This document shows positions 1-13,800 of a stretch of 64,000 nucleotides of DNA, in pieces. The position numbers and the translations under genes are program-made. The stretch comes from Nematostella vectensis (lineage: Eukaryota > Cnidaria > Anthozoa > Actiniaria > Edwardsiidae): the NCBI RefSeq assembly GCF_932526225.1, contig NC_064046.1:8519719-8583718 (forward strand). Reading direction: 5' to 3'. Numbering within the stretch: position 1 is the stretch's first letter; the number at the start of each line of letters is the position of its first letter. The notes beneath the pieces were generated by a model. The model made no database searches and was not told the origin of the DNA. It saw nothing but the letters and a program-made list of their open reading frames with translations.

Positions 1-141
1 AAAAGGGTCTGTGTCTATATGTTTTCTACTGGAATTTTATTTTACTGTAGGTGATTTCCACTAGGTCGGTTATGGTCTGGACTTTTTCGTGATAGTTTTC
101 CCCAAGTATATTACTGATTCAAGTGTTTCTGTTTTCTTTAG

Positions 142-3100
142 TCCTCAGAACACTAACAGGCCACAAAAGCAGTATACGAAGCCTTGATTTTCATCCATTT
201 GGCGACTTTGTAGCTTCTGGCTCGCTTGATACCAACCTTAAGGTAATAATGTTGCCTGCACATATGAATACTTAAGTAGGCTCCCCTAACTCTATTAATT
301 TTCTTTTCCTCTAGCTCTGGGACATAAGAAGAAAAGGTTGCATATTTACATATAAGGTAATGTTCCAGGCATATATATATTTTAAAAAATACCATATGAA
401 CTCATGAAATTATTTTCTTAGTTTGCCACTAGTTTGCTTTTTGCTAAACCCAACTGTACTAAGTAACTTGTGATGTGATGTATCAGGGTCACACAGACTG
501 TGTCAATCATCTCCGCTTCAGTCCCGATGGACGTTGGATTATATCTGGAGGGGAGGATGGCGCTGCTAAGGTAATTAACAGGCACTGGCAACAAAATTTG
601 ATGAAGTAGAATAGTGGGTACCCTATATGGAGAAAAGTGGAGGTTTCGTTTAAGAATAGTTTACTAAAGAATGTTAACTTCCAAAATTGTCTGTTCTATG
701 TAGTTATGGGACTTGACAGCTGGTAAGATTATAAATGACTTCAAGATGCACACTGGGCCTGTGAACTGCGCAGAATTTCACCCCAAGGAGTTTTTATTAG
801 CTACTGGTAGCTCAGACAGGTATACTGGATGATACTGTGGGACAACTGTTTGTTTAATTTTGTACTTAAATGTCAAGACATTTCAAAAGGAAAAACGTCC
901 TACAATAGAATCTAGGAGATTTTAATTCAGTCAATTTTTAGCAAATTTTAGACTTCAGGAAATTTGAGACACAATGTTCTATTATTCTGCAATTGTGCAA
1001 TGTGGTATTGAGCTTGTGCTTGAAGTAACATTTGCTATTGAAGGTGTGGGTAAAGGATCTACTGCATCTTTGGGAGCTTTTCTACAGGAATTAGGGGGGG
1101 GGGGGGGGCTAAAAGGGACCAGTGGTGTAGAGAGAAAAAAATTCAAGAGAAAGACCTGCCATACTAAGAATGAATGTTAGCAAAAATACAAGAACTAACT
1201 GACTAAAGTGTTTTTGTGTCTGTATTTATTTTACAGAACTGTAAAATACTGGGATTTAGAAACATTTGAGCTAGTGTCAAGTACAGAGCCAGAAACTCAT
1301 CCTATCAGGTAAATCCCCAAATTCACACTAATCCTATCAGGTAAATCCCCAAATTCACACTAATCCTATCAGGTAAATCCCCAAATTCACACTAATCCTA
1401 TCAGGTAAATCCCCAAATTCACACTAATCCTATCAGGTAAATCCCCAAATTCACACTAATCCTATCAGGTAAATCCCCAAATTCACACTAATCCTATCAG
1501 GTAAATCCCCAAATTCACACTAATCCTATCAGGTAAATCCCCAAATTCACACTAATCCTATCAGGTAAATCCCCAAATTCACACTAATCCTATCAGGTAG
1601 ATCCCCAAATTCACACTAATCCTGCCAGGTAAATCCCCAAATTCACACTTATCCTGCCAGGTAGATCCCCAAATTCACACTAATCCTGCCAGGTAAATCC
1701 CCAAATTCACACTAATCATGTCAGGTAAATCCCCAAATTCACGCTAATCCTGCCAGGTAAATCCCCAAATTCACGCTAATCCTGCCAGGTAAATCCCCAA
1801 ATTCACGCTAATCCTGCCAGGTAAATCCCCAAATTCACACTAATCCTGTCAGGTAAATCCCCAAATTCACACTAATCCTGTCAGGTAAAGCCCCAAATTC
1901 ACACTAATCCTGTCAGGTAAATCCCCAAATTCACACTAATCCTATCAGGTAAATCCCCAAATTCACACTAATCCTGTCAAATAAATCCCCAAATTCACAC
2001 TAATCCTGTCAGGTAAATCCCCAAATTCATGCTAATCCTATCAGGTAAATCCCCAAATTCACACTAATCCTATCAGGTAAATCCCCAAATTCACACTAAT
2101 CCTATCAGGTAAATCCCCAAATTCACACTAATCCTATCAGGTAAATCCCCAAATTCACACTTATCCTGCCAGGTAAATCCCCAAATTCACACTAATCCTG
2201 TCAGGTAAATCCCCAAATTCACACTAATCCTGTCAGGTAAATCCCAAATTCACACTAATCCTGTCAGGTAAATCCCCAAATTCACACTAATCCTGTCAGG
2301 TAAATCCCCAAATTCACACTAATCCTATCAGGTAAATCCCCAAAATTCACACTAATCCTGTCAGGTAAATCCCCAAATTCACACTAATCCTGTCAGGTAA
2401 ATCCCCAAATTCACACTAACCCTATCAGGTAAATCCCCAAATTCACGCAAATCCTATCAGGTAAATCCCCAAATTCATGCTAATCCTATCAGGTAAATCC
2501 CCAAATTCACACTAATCCTATCAGGTAAATCCCCAAATTCACACTAATCCTGTCAGGTAAATCCCCAAATTCACACTAATCCTATCAGGTAAATCCCCAA
2601 ATTCACACTAATCCTATCAGGTAAATCCCCAAATTCACACTAATCCTATCAGGTAAATCCCCAAATTCACGCAAATCTTATTGCTACTTCAAGCAGTGTG
2701 TGTAGTGGCCACATATAAAACTTGGACTCTTCATTGAAACACTCATTAGGAAAACTAGATTAAAACCTCTAACCTTTTCTCATTTATTTGTTAGGTGTAT
2801 AGGGTTCCATACAGATGGATTATGTCTGTTTAGTGGTGCCCAAGATTCTCTTAAGGTAATATGCTTGTAGAGTTGTTTTGTAATAAAATTACTTGTCCGT
2901 TTCGATATAGTGCGTAGTCAATCAATCGTCTAAATCAGTGTCTTTCATGTTTTCACTGTCGCTTCATAAACCATTTGACTGCACACAGCAAGGGAATTGA
3001 TTGGTCAAGGTGGTATTGATTGACTTCGCGCTATTCACAGACAAGAAGTGAATTTGAATTCTCAGCAGCCATGGGACAACAAATTCTGCTATAAATTTGT

Positions 3101-6100
3101 TGATGACTTGTATGCTATCTATTTTAAGTCAATATCTGCCAATGCCAATATCTTCTCTAGGTGTATGGCTGGGAGCCGATCAAGTGTTACGAGAGCTTTC
3201 CCCTTGGCTGGGGCAAACTTGGTGACTTCACTTTTTATTCTAATCAGCTTGTAAGTGGGATGATTTACTTCTTCATAGATTCTTTAGAAGCATCAAATAA
3301 ATCATTGTTTTTTGTTGGCTATGTTCTTGTAGTCCAAGGATACATTACTTTTGATCCGGCATTTTGTTGATACCGTAAATTGTGTATCCAATTATTCATC
3401 TATTCTTTGCAGATTGGAGCTGGATTTTCACAAACAAATGTTTCTGTTTGGGTGGTCAACATTGGTGTAAGTTCACAAAGTAGACTTTAGATTTATAAAA
3501 GGAAAATAATAAACCTGCAGCTGACTGTATCCAGGATTGCAGCCATAGGCTGAATTACTCTGGATTTACATTACACTGGGTCTTATTCCGACGGCTACAG
3601 TAAACAAGCACACCATGTTGCCATGCAGTTTACATGAGTCTATTTCCCTGTAAATTATTTTTCTTTCTATTAAACTTTAGCACATAGAAAATATGATCAC
3701 CAAATTGAATGAAGAAACCAGGGATGTTGGAAAGCACGTCGGAGTAAGTATTTTCTATACAGTATGCATTTTTAAGTAAAAATGTCAAGAATCTGCTGTC
3801 ACGGTGTAATTGTGGCAATTACTGTTAACAATTTGAGCTGCAATAAATTGGCCATAAAACTTTAACATTTTGGTGTGTGACAAAATTTGTGACTGTTATC
3901 AGGCCTGCTTTGTTCCAGTAAAACTTATTATTTTTACTCTCTTTTCCAAGGAATCTCAAGATCCCCCTGTTGTTGGCATCAACCCTGTCCTGAAAGGGGT
4001 TCCCTCAACTAAAACGTATGTTTCACCTAGAATGTGTTGAACCAACTTTTAGCTGTGTACTGTACAGTGAAATGTCAATATTCCTGCTATAACAATATTG
4101 ATTTCTGGCCCTGCCAACCATAAGACATAGGGGAAATAAATTCAACTTAATGTTTTTCTATGCTTTACAATATTATCAAGAAAACCATGCCATATCATCA
4201 TTATATTGAGGTTTCACTGTTCATATTTTCTTAACCCTGTTCATTGACAACTGAGGGTAACAATAGGGAAAAGCAGTTATTACCAAGCCACTTTTTAAAT
4301 CCTTGTCAACAAAAACATGCTTGGTTCACTGAGAATAAAATAAAGGTGTTAGGAAAAATATTTTGTGAGACCTTGCTTGTTACACATGATTTGTGGTTTG
4401 CTCCTTAGTCCACCAAGAAGGAACTTCAATACAGAAAGACCACCAACAACTTCCACAAAACAAAAGTAAGCTAGAGTTACACCAAGTTTAGATACAATAC
4501 ACAAGTTTGAATAGATAGGAACCGTTATTTGGCTCAAGATGATTTGACATGACACAACATTCTGTTCTTGAAATCCTGGTTTAGGCTCCTTGTCAAGCTG
4601 CTTACTCAAATATTTATTTCATGCTCAGATAGGTGTTGTATGGATAATATTAAATACCTTTCACAAGTCAAGTAATAAAACTAGAGCAAATGCTGTGTTT
4701 CAGAAGCAACTCAGAGATCACTCTGATTTCTGTGTCTCTCTTCCTTGAGCATCATTGTTAGAGGATGGGTTTGGATGCTTATCCAAAGAGAGCGCTTTAG
4801 AAGGGGGAAAATTTTGCACCCTTTTCGCTAAATCTAGATATGGTAATTCTCGAGGTGGGTACTGTAAAACAAGATTTTATGGCATTTACATACTAGGTCA
4901 GTTAGGGAAGCTCCACAGCTGAAGGAGGAACCAAACACAGATCCAGAGGAGAAGGAAGGTCCAGATGAAAAGGAGAATGCTGATGAAGTGTTCCAAGAAA
5001 GATCCAAATTGGGTATGTATACTCCTCAAACCTTTATTACATTTTATAGGCTTGTGAATCATTAGGGATCTTTTGGTTTGTTTGTTTGATTTATTTTATT
5101 TTATTTTTTCAAGTAAGTTGTTAAGCTAGAGCTCCTGCCTCTCACCTCTCTGCCTGTCACCAGTCTTTATTAGCCTGTATTGGCAGACTTAATAGAAAAT
5201 GCTGGGGACTATTGCCTGTTGCACGATCTTTAGAACGAGTGCTTATTGTACACACAGCCCATTTTCTGACAAGTAAAGTTGGTTGCAAGTGAAGTGCATT
5301 TGATCATGTCTTGTGATGTTAATTTGCATTATACAAATACTAAACAAGAACATTTTTGTTCACATTTCACCACAGGACTGTCATTCCTATTTTTATTGTT
5401 TCTTGCCATCTTTCAACTTCAGATCGAAGCCCACCTCTTCGAAAGAAGCATGAGCCGTTTGTGGCTCCCTTAGATGACACACCAGGTAAGCACTACAATT
5501 CAATCCTTCCTCCTTACCAAAAGCTCAGTGAAACTGAAAATAACATGCCTCCATTAAAGAAGGCCAATCATGCTGCCATGTTACGCTCCCGCACAATACC
5601 TATTCACACAAAGTATCCATTTCCATCGGCTTATTTTAGCAAGTAAACAAATATCCAAACAAATATCGCTAGTAAAGTATCAGACCTTAATTGTGGGTGT
5701 TTATTTTAAAGTTACCTTGCAAACAGACTTTTGTATTTTTTTTAGACATCACCTTCACAATTTAGTTTTCACATTAGAGAAAACCTGATATTTTATCAAT
5801 ATCTATATAATAGATGTATTTTTTCATAGGTGTTTGCTATTTTTTTAAACTGCAAAGTGTAAAATCTTGAGCATGTTTGAGAACTGCCTTGTCATGCTCT
5901 TTGTTTTCCTTTGACAGTACCAGAGCCAGTCAAAGAAGTTCCAGCCAGACCTGTCACTAAGCAAGAACCTTTTAAACAAACTAAGGTTGGTTTAACAAAA
6001 CACAGCATATCTATCTCACAGCATTTTACTGGAAAAGAATAGATAGTGTCTATTCAACAAGTTTTTCCCTTATTTCCATCTTTATTGTACAGCGGCACCT

Positions 6101-9100
6101 CCATATATGTACTGACAAAAATGATTGTGACCATCCACAATATAGATCTTATGCCCTTAATGGAGGTCCATTATTTATAGGTTTCATTATCTCATTCAAA
6201 ACTATATGACCATTATCTATTTTAAAAGGGGTAATTAGCTGTTAGGGTTTTGCGCACTAACTGGTAGTTTTATCTAGCCTGTCAAGGAACCTAGCTTAGC
6301 CCCAGCCCCTACAGCCAACATGGTGCCGTCCGACAGGGACAAGCCAGCAGGACTTCAGATGGCTGACTTCCTACCGGTAAGTATGTCACAAGGGGAATCA
6401 ATCAGCACAAGGCTGAAATGTTATGTCAGTGAAAAACACCATTTCAACCTTGTGTTGTTTCAACTGATTCCTCCTTGCCTACATAGACCACCTAGTTTTT
6501 TACAGCTTGTCTGTAATCTGTCTAGTACTATCATGCATTTTGTACAAGTCTACTTAGGTGTAGTTAAATGCACTTAGTAGATACTGATTACATGTTGTAT
6601 TTATACTTCATGCTCAGTTTCACCATGGTTGTTTTCTAGGCCGCTGTTGTTGAAAATGTCATTTCACAAGGCCATGAGCCAAACTTCAAGTCCCCGGAAC
6701 TACAAGTGTCAGAAGCTGAGACCCTGTCTTCTTTATCAAAAAGTAAGTTAAAAAAGAACTCATCCTTCCCTCAAGTCGCTGCAGTCTTTAATATTCTTCA
6801 AACTACTGCTGATTGACCTTCTCCAGTGAAGGGCCATAAAAGGGCCATAACTCGTTTTCATTCTTCCCTTTGCATTTGGCTAGTATACCTGGTCTTACCT
6901 CCTGATCATAAACCTTGTACTAGAACATATGTTAGGTTGCTTTACATTTCGAGAGCTCTTTGAAATATCCCATACCTCCTTTATTTGTTTTTAACTTCTG
7001 TCATTCTATACCATTATGCATAGTTTACCTACTGGCTCCCCCTATACATATTCTTCTTCTTCCAACCCCCCCCCCCCCCCCCTTATTTTCCTACCACCCA
7101 CCCCAGGTGCCATGGTATGTATGAATACCCACTTTTAAAAACAGTACATAACTTGTAAAATAAGAGGCACAAAACATATCATTTCCACCTTGTGTCAGTT
7201 GTCTATTTTTATAGCATTCTATAAAACTTTGTTCACCTGTTCACAGGTCATGCATCTATCTGCGCAATAATGGCGGCAAGGCAGAGGAACCTCTCCCTGG
7301 TTGCTCGCTATTGGGCGGATGGAGAAGTCAAGGTTTGAAACAATAGAACCCTATTCTACTCACAGTATTACTTCAGCTAAAGCTGTTAATTTTGTCACAT
7401 GAAGAGCACACTTTTGATTGGTGCTTACTCTAAAAGTGAACACCCTAAGACATCTTGGTTGGTCTTTTGTCAGTAGCCCTAGAACTTTCTTTATTTTCTC
7501 ACAAAAGTGGAGTTAATAGACAGACAGACAGACAGACAGAAAGACAGAATTCTGATAGTGCCTTATTTCTCAGACCTCTGTTGAGACTGCAGTTAACATG
7601 AATGATCAAGCGATCCTAGTTGATGTCCTCAATGTGCTCTGCCTCAAACAGTGAGTTTACACTTGTTGTAGTTTACATACACCATACACACACATACACC
7701 ATATACACCATACACACACATACACCATATTCACCATACACACACATACACCATACACACACACATACACCATACACACACACATACACCATATACACCA
7801 TACACACACATACACCATACACACCATATACACCATAGTGTGGTAGCTTTTATGCCGTTCACCTTCCCCGCTTTTTCCCACAACGACAGCGCTTGACCTC
7901 GTTGAAGAAGGTTGTGGGGAGTAGTGGGGAAGGTGAATCGTGCTTCCAGTTAAATCTTTTTTTTCCTTTTTTTCTGTTTTCAGGACGCTTTGGAACCTTG
8001 GCATCTGCTTATTGATTCTCCCAAATTTGAAGGAATTGTTTCATAGTAAATATGAAAGGTACGTGTCACCTTGTTGCCCTGCACAAGACCTTAAAGTGCT
8101 AGCTGATTGGTGTATTTGGGGTTGCTGGAGGCATTCTGATGTGTTTACTCTAGGTCCTGTCAGAATATGTGTCAACATATTCATTTACACATATACACTT
8201 TAAATTCTCGCTCTATAGCTCTGTAGGGGCTTACTCAATGATACCACCCTATAAACAGCTTCAAAAGTGCACTTTTCCCTGAATTATTGCTTAGCTGTTT
8301 CTGGGAACCATGCAAAGATGAGGGGTCCAGTCATTACAGGCAGTCGGGAAGGAGTACTAATAACCTTAGAGGCAATCCCAAAGATCAATTGCATTCTTCC
8401 CTTCGACCACAAGGGAGTGCCCGCAAAGACTGCCCAGCAAAGGACTACTATGTTTGACTGTTTTTGGATAAGAAGTGCCTTATTTTATTCCCTGTGATAT
8501 TAGTGGCTCGCTTCCAAAGATGAAACTTCACTGGAGGCTCAATCTTATTTAGAACAGTAGCTTTCTTGTTTGTTTATTCAATTTCAATGTTTTTGTCTAC
8601 GAAGCTACGTGCAAGCCGGTGCGTCTGCCCTCAAGCTAATTCTCAGGAACTTCGCGCCTGTTATCAAAAGCAACATGGCCGCTCCACCCGTGTCTGTTGG
8701 TGTGGATTTAGTGAGAGAGGAAAGGTATGGCTTGTCTGTTCACGGTGAATTAACACACTGTTGTATTTTCGATAGGGGACTTGCGCTAAGAGATCACGTG
8801 ACTTTTGGGGTGGCAAACTTGCGCGCGCTCAGGGTTTTTATTCCCTGCTAGCAGAGGCCTCTTTTCTCTGTATTTCGCTGGGCTGGAGTTCGCGAGGAAA
8901 AGATACCTCTGCCATGGGTCGCAAGTTCGTTTGATCAAACCGCCGTCCACGATCGTGGACGGGAGATCCAGAGCGCATGCTCCGTTCATTAATTACTGGC
9001 CACTATTTGAGCCCACAATGACTAGCGCATGCATGAAACGTATATCCGCTGCGGGATAATAAGCCCGCATTCGAAACGGCGTCCTCCGTGGAAATATCAC

Positions 9101-10852
9101 GCGACGAATTATAAAAGAAGCCATTCAATGCCTTATCTTCATTCAGAATTTTCTCTCTTTTGACTAACGAGTCAATCTTCCGTTTAAGGTTTTGCGTATT
9201 CTTCTGGAAATATCTGATCTAAGTTTACCAAAAAGTTTTGTAACATTTTCTTCGAGTCCAACTGTGCGATATTTACATTGAAGAAACTCGCCTGCCCAGA
9301 CCCCTGCCCAGATGTCTTGAAATTAATCCCACAAACAAGATAAAACTCGTCTTTGCTGCGTTTGCTGTTCAATCTTTTTAGTGACGTTTTAGGTGATTGA
9401 AATTGAACAGTTATTTTCTTTTTCCGAAGAGGAGAGCTAACCGGAGTTTGATTCATGGGAAGGTTTTTACGGCAATATAACGAAACAAAAAACTTTTTTT
9501 CAGCGCTTACCAATCTGCCAGATAGTTCCATTGTAAATAATAGCAATGGAGTGCCTGATCGACAATCTCCATCATCGTCATCATTACCATCATCTTCATC
9601 GCCGTCATAATCATCAAAACCATCATAATCAGCATCATCACCACCACCATTATCATCATCATCATCACCATCACCACCACCATTATCATCATCACCATCA
9701 TCATCATCGTCATCATAATCATCATCGTCATCATCATCATCATCGTCATCATTACCATCATCATCATCATCATCTTCATCATCGTCATCATTACCATCAT
9801 CTTCATCGCCATCATCATCATCGTCATCATTACCATCATCTTCATCGCCATCATCATCATCGTCATCATCACCATCATCTTCATCGCCATCATTACCATC
9901 GTCTTCATCGCCTTCATTACCATCATCTTCATCGCCATCATCATCATCATCACCATCATCACCATCGTCATCATTACCATCATCTTCACCGCCATCATCA
10001 CCATCATCTTCATCGCCATCATTACCATCATCTTCATCGCCATCATTACCATCGTTTTCATCGCCATCATTACCATCGTTTTCATCGCCATCATCATCAT
10101 CATCATCACCATCGTCATCATTACCATCATCATCATCGTCATCATTACCATCATTTTCATCGCCATCATCATCATCGTCATCATTACCGTCATCTTCATC
10201 GCCATCATTACCATCATCATCATCGTCATCATTACCATCATCTTCATCGCCATCATCATCATCGTCATCATCACCATCATCTTCATCGCCATCATTACCA
10301 TCATCTTCATCGCCATCATTACCATCATCTTCATCGCCATCATCATCATCATCATCACCATTATCATCATCACCATCATCACCATCGTCATCATTACCAT
10401 CATCGTCATCATTACCATCATCTTCATCGCCATCATCATCATCGTCATCATTACCATCATCTTCATCGCCATCATCATCATCAAAACCATCATAATCAGC
10501 ATCATCACCATCACCATTATCATCATCACCATCATCATCATCACCATCATCATCACCATCGTCATCATCGCTTGTTTCATTATCAAAACCACCATTACTT
10601 CATCGCCGTCATAACCACCAACTTAATTCTTATCTTAATCAGCCGAGTGGTCTCTTATATTATTTAATTATTTTCAACTCACTGGCTAGTAATGACACTT
10701 TTTTCCCTCTCTCACTTAGATTCCAGAAGTGTCAGGCTTGCCATTCCCACCTGATGGCAATTCGCAACATCATCTCCAGCAAAACCTCAATCTCTGGCAA
10801 GATGGGAAGCCTGTACCGCGAGCTGAGCCTCGCATTCGCCGCGCTCGACTGA
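142..10852 (+). CDS. KATNB1: Katanin p80 WD40-containing subunit B1 (5' partial)
   Basis: Regulatory subunit of the microtubule-severing ATPase katanin; it targets the p60 subunit to centrosomes and spindle poles. Exons: 142-242, 315-356, 487-570, 704-819, 1237-1308, 2795-2855, 3161-3250, 3413-3466, 3681-3743, 3951-4015, 4897-5012, 5423-5485, 5918-5985, 6278-6376, 6640-6742, 7247-7332, 7574-7650, 7984-8058, 8605-8724, 10720-10852. All have AG/GT borders and phases join without a break, giving 561 codons plus TGA. The first eight exons encode WD40 blades ([54 protein letters not shown]). A low-complexity Pro/Glu/Lys linker follows. The last exons give the C-terminal p60-binding con80 domain, ending in SLAFAALD, close to vertebrate KATNB1. 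By comparison with the 655-residue human protein, roughly 100 N-terminal residues lie left of the window. Recognition is by remembered family similarity. Confidence 0.96.
1301..2679 (+). repeat. 32-bp minisatellite carrying a repeated 5' splice site
   Basis: About 43 tandem copies of a 32-bp unit whose core is CCTATCAGGTAAATCCCC. The first copy overlaps the end of KATNB1 exon 5: CCTATCAG is coding and GTAAAT is the donor. I count 42 copies that keep AGGT and one broken to AAAT (around 1980). Units differ by transitions (CTATCAG, CTGTCAG, CTGCCAG) and occasional 1-bp indels. The array fills most of intron 5. Confidence 0.97.
6387..6478. mobile_element. Hairpin MITE-like element in KATNB1 intron 14
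   Basis: Two arms of about 35 bp form an imperfect inverted repeat: the left arm begins CACAAGGGGAATCAATCAG and the right arm ends CAACTGATTCCTCCTTG. The spacer is about 18 bp. It begins only 10 bp after the exon 14 donor. It has no coding capacity, so it is probably a short foldback or MITE; no target duplication is clear. Confidence 0.7.
7518..7547. repeat. (GACA)n microsatellite
   Basis: About seven copies of the tetranucleotide GACA, about 27 bp before KATNB1 exon 17. Confidence 0.85.
7675..7838. repeat. CACACATACACCATA microsatellite/minisatellite
   Basis: Imperfect array of CA-rich units (CACACATACACCATA and variants) starting about 25 bp after the donor of KATNB1 exon 17. It creates meaningless His/Thr/Tyr-rich ORFs on both strands. 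Confidence 0.9.
8773..8915. mobile_element. Remnants of two inverted-repeat elements in the last KATNB1 intron
   Basis: 8773-8818 carries GGGGACTTGCGCTAAGAGAT followed by a CACGTG box. This terminus is also seen at 24469-24556 and, more diverged, at both ends of the 35995-36240 element; here only one end is visible. Next to it, 8849-8915 is a separate hairpin whose arms are GCAGAGGCCTCTTTTCTC and GAGGAAAAGATACCTCTGC. Confidence 0.55.
9569..10620. repeat. About 1-kb (CAT)n-based satellite in the last KATNB1 intron
   Basis: Over 1 kb of CAT/ATC trinucleotides broken at regular places by CGT, TTA, CTT and CGC triplets, so that a higher-order motif such as CATTACCATCATCTTCATCG recurs. Because the period is 3 and no stop arises, both strands stay open: about 370 codons of His-rich sequence on plus, and about 360 codons of Met-rich sequence on minus. 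It ends about 100 bp before the terminal exon. I regard it as non-coding. Confidence 0.96.
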
Positions 10853-10870
10853 ACACTAAATAGCCAAAAG

Positions 10871-10876
10871 ATTAAA
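10871..10876 (+). terminator. Possible KATNB1 polyadenylation signal
   Basis: ATTAAA, a common variant signal, lies 19 bp after the KATNB1 stop codon. An AATAAA also occurs further down, near 11537. Which one is used cannot be told from sequence. Confidence 0.4.
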
Positions 10877-13800
10877 GACAGATCATTTGAATCTACCCAG
10901 TGCAGGCTGCAGCAATATTGCACACGCAAATATGTTGACGCTTTGTGTAATGAGAGGAGTTTCTAGACAACACTTGTTCAAAACTTATCAGTGGAATCTA
11001 TCCAGTGCAGTTTGCGGCGAAATGGCACTCATGCAATTCTTGGCGTTTTGTTCAATGGAAGGAGTTTCTAGCCTTGTCTGATGCAGGCTGGCACGAAGGC
11101 GCACAGGGGACGCGCGTGAAGTTGTAAAATATGAAGCAACGGTGACTAAATGAAAACATTCGACTCGAGTCAAACCATTCGAATATAACTAAAAGTCAAG
11201 CATTGACAAAGAATTTGTAAATATTGTTCATACCATCATGGGGTTTTAATACTGGCTTATAGTTTGATTGTATGCGCCATATTTTGTTGTTGTTGTTGTT
11301 GTTGTTGTTTTTTACGGTGTAAAATGTTAGCCTTTCTCCATGAGGGTAGGGGAGGGGGGTGGAAGGGACCTGTTACACTTCATCTGTTTCTATACGAAAA
11401 CCACAGGCAACCCGCGATTGTTGATCCCGAGACTATTTTTATGGCGGTAGACTGTCGTAACTTATTTTTTCGAGTTGTGCAAGTTAATTTCTTACAATGC
11501 TCTGTACAGTTGTGTAAGGTGGTTTCTGACAATGCGAATAAATAATTATTTGTATCAACCAGGTCTCAATCATTTTTATTTTGCTAGAATGCGCGTTTTG
11601 CACTGAGAAATCACGTGACTGTTTGAGTGTCAAACAAGAAATGACTGAGGCCAAAATAAACATTGAAAATAGGCCGATCGTGTTCGAACACGAAAGTGAG
11701 GCTTTGATAGGTCTATGTTTGTTTACAGCCTTCCTCGAATATACACTATGCAGAGTTTTCTCACCAATTACTGCATTTCAAGCCCCAAGTGGTTTGCTCT
11801 TAGCTTTATCATAAAAGATAAGTTTAGAAAAAATTAAAAACGCCTATTAACAAACTCCAACCTTCCAAAGCCTCGCTTTCACGCGTAATAAACACAAGAC
11901 CCCTATTGTCTGGAAACCGGCCCATTCGTTGAGCCAAATTGAATTTTGTAATAACTCCAGAATAACCCGTCGCACAGGCGGTTTTCCTGTATTCTTTTCT
12001 ATTTTCAACTTATAGTATTAACTATCGCTCAAGTCTATTCAAGCAAATAATTTGTTCTGTACAGTATAATTTTATTGATTTACTTTTTACAACATCAATG
12101 GCTGCATGCGCAAAACAATATTAACATTCTCCTTATTTATCTCTTAAATAAAATTAAATAATCGCAAATAGCGTTGCGATTTGTTCTCTTTCAATAAAGT
12201 GGTTTTCATAATCTCGTGAAAAAAAACTTAAGCTTATATAGCATTGATACGCTCTAATGTCTGCTCTTTTATAGCATTGATACGCTCTAATGTCTGCTCT
12301 TTTTGGAGCTGGCTTTACTGCACATAAAACTTTGTTTCGCGAGTTCATGGGAACCATTCTACTGGTATTGCATTCTTACGTTATACAGCTATTTCAATAA
12401 AAGTTGTCGGTGCAATGGCAAATGGTACTTGTACGACAAATCGCGGCTTGTAATAGGTACAGTTTACCTCTAAGAGTAAAGAATAAATAAACTAATCGCA
12501 CGAGATATACACATTTTCCTGCTTTCACTAAAATAAGAGGTCTCTTGGTATTTTTGGATGCCATTTGGCATTTACCATTTGCGCTGAAAACGTAATTTTG
12601 GAATAGGTGTATATAAAGGAGTCGCATGCGACTTATTTTAAATGCCTGCTTATCATAATTAGAAAGTAAGACGCGAGCGATGCGTTCATTTGTGAAATTG
12701 GAAAATCAAAATTGATGCAATTTTTGACGCACGACGCGAGCTGCGATTTTTGCGGCAAAAAAAAAAAACGTGCCGCGCGACAAAAATATATTTTGCGACA
12801 ACGACATTTAAGGAGGCGACTTATTATTTATTAACTTTTTCTTTGATTCCTTTTTAGGTTTTAAATATCGTATGATTTCCTTTTGCCTCGTAAATAATTT
12901 GAAGAAAACCACCTGAAGGTTTCCTGAGGCGTTCGTTTATAATTGTATTTTATGTAATCTCTAATCAAATCATTTTAGGTAAAGTTCTATATCTTAAATA
13001 AAATCTATGATATCTATATACTATACATTGTTGTTATTCATTGGTTGGCAAAAAAGAAATCTAGCCAGACTTTTTCAATTATTGCAATAAGATTTGCAGG
13101 ATATTCAAATTCATCTGTCGCGGAAGAAAAAAGTTTCTTTGCAAACCAATAAGCAAACTCAATATCTACACTTGGGGGAAAGTCCAATCTAACTACAGTA
13201 GCGTGGCCGCCACGTTAGTTATATCATCTTTGTCAAGCAGCTCTCAGCTAAGCTACCAAAAGAGCCACAGTAAATAACGCAGTAAAAATCCAATCGACGA
13301 AGCATCGGGAGAGGTCATTACACGGGACCCGCAATGCCCGCACACCAAATGAAGACAAAGCACTTCGTATCCCGTTTAGTGCATCCAGTCACGAAAACGA
13401 AGTCTTACTACGAATTGATTTCCATGCCTGGCCTTTGACTTGCTGACTATGCAAGATGTGTACCATACGGCAACGTTACCATTAGTCCCATGCTTGAGAA
13501 GGATGCCTCGATGTGCTTTTAGATCACTGTCTATGGTTGCCATGCGAGGAAGATGCAACGCTTCACCTGTAGCTGACGGCCTCCTAGACGACCTTATAGC
13601 AATTGTCTATTTGTTTCGGCCCTTCGGCATGCTACAGTGTTGTTTCTCCCTCCGGAGAAGTAGTCATAATTAAATCAAGGTCATTTCATGTGACTGGGAT
13701 GATGTCGCAGCCCTAATTTTGCCTGAAATGAATAAGGGCTGTACACATCAGTGCATGCATGATCCATCACCTTTTAAAACCAATGATTAAATGAAAAGAA

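Noticed and set aside
1301-2679. CRISPR-like array
   Set aside because: Contiguous tandem repeats without unique spacers, and eukaryotic context; the same holds for all other arrays here.
9507-10667. ORFs of about 360-370 codons on both strands (poly-His / poly-Met)
   Set aside because: They are the two readings of a CAT triplet satellite with period 3; no start context, domain or splice logic.
13376-13558. 60-codon minus ORF as an extra CBFB exon
   Set aside because: No in-phase acceptor and no similarity to known CBF-beta C-termini.
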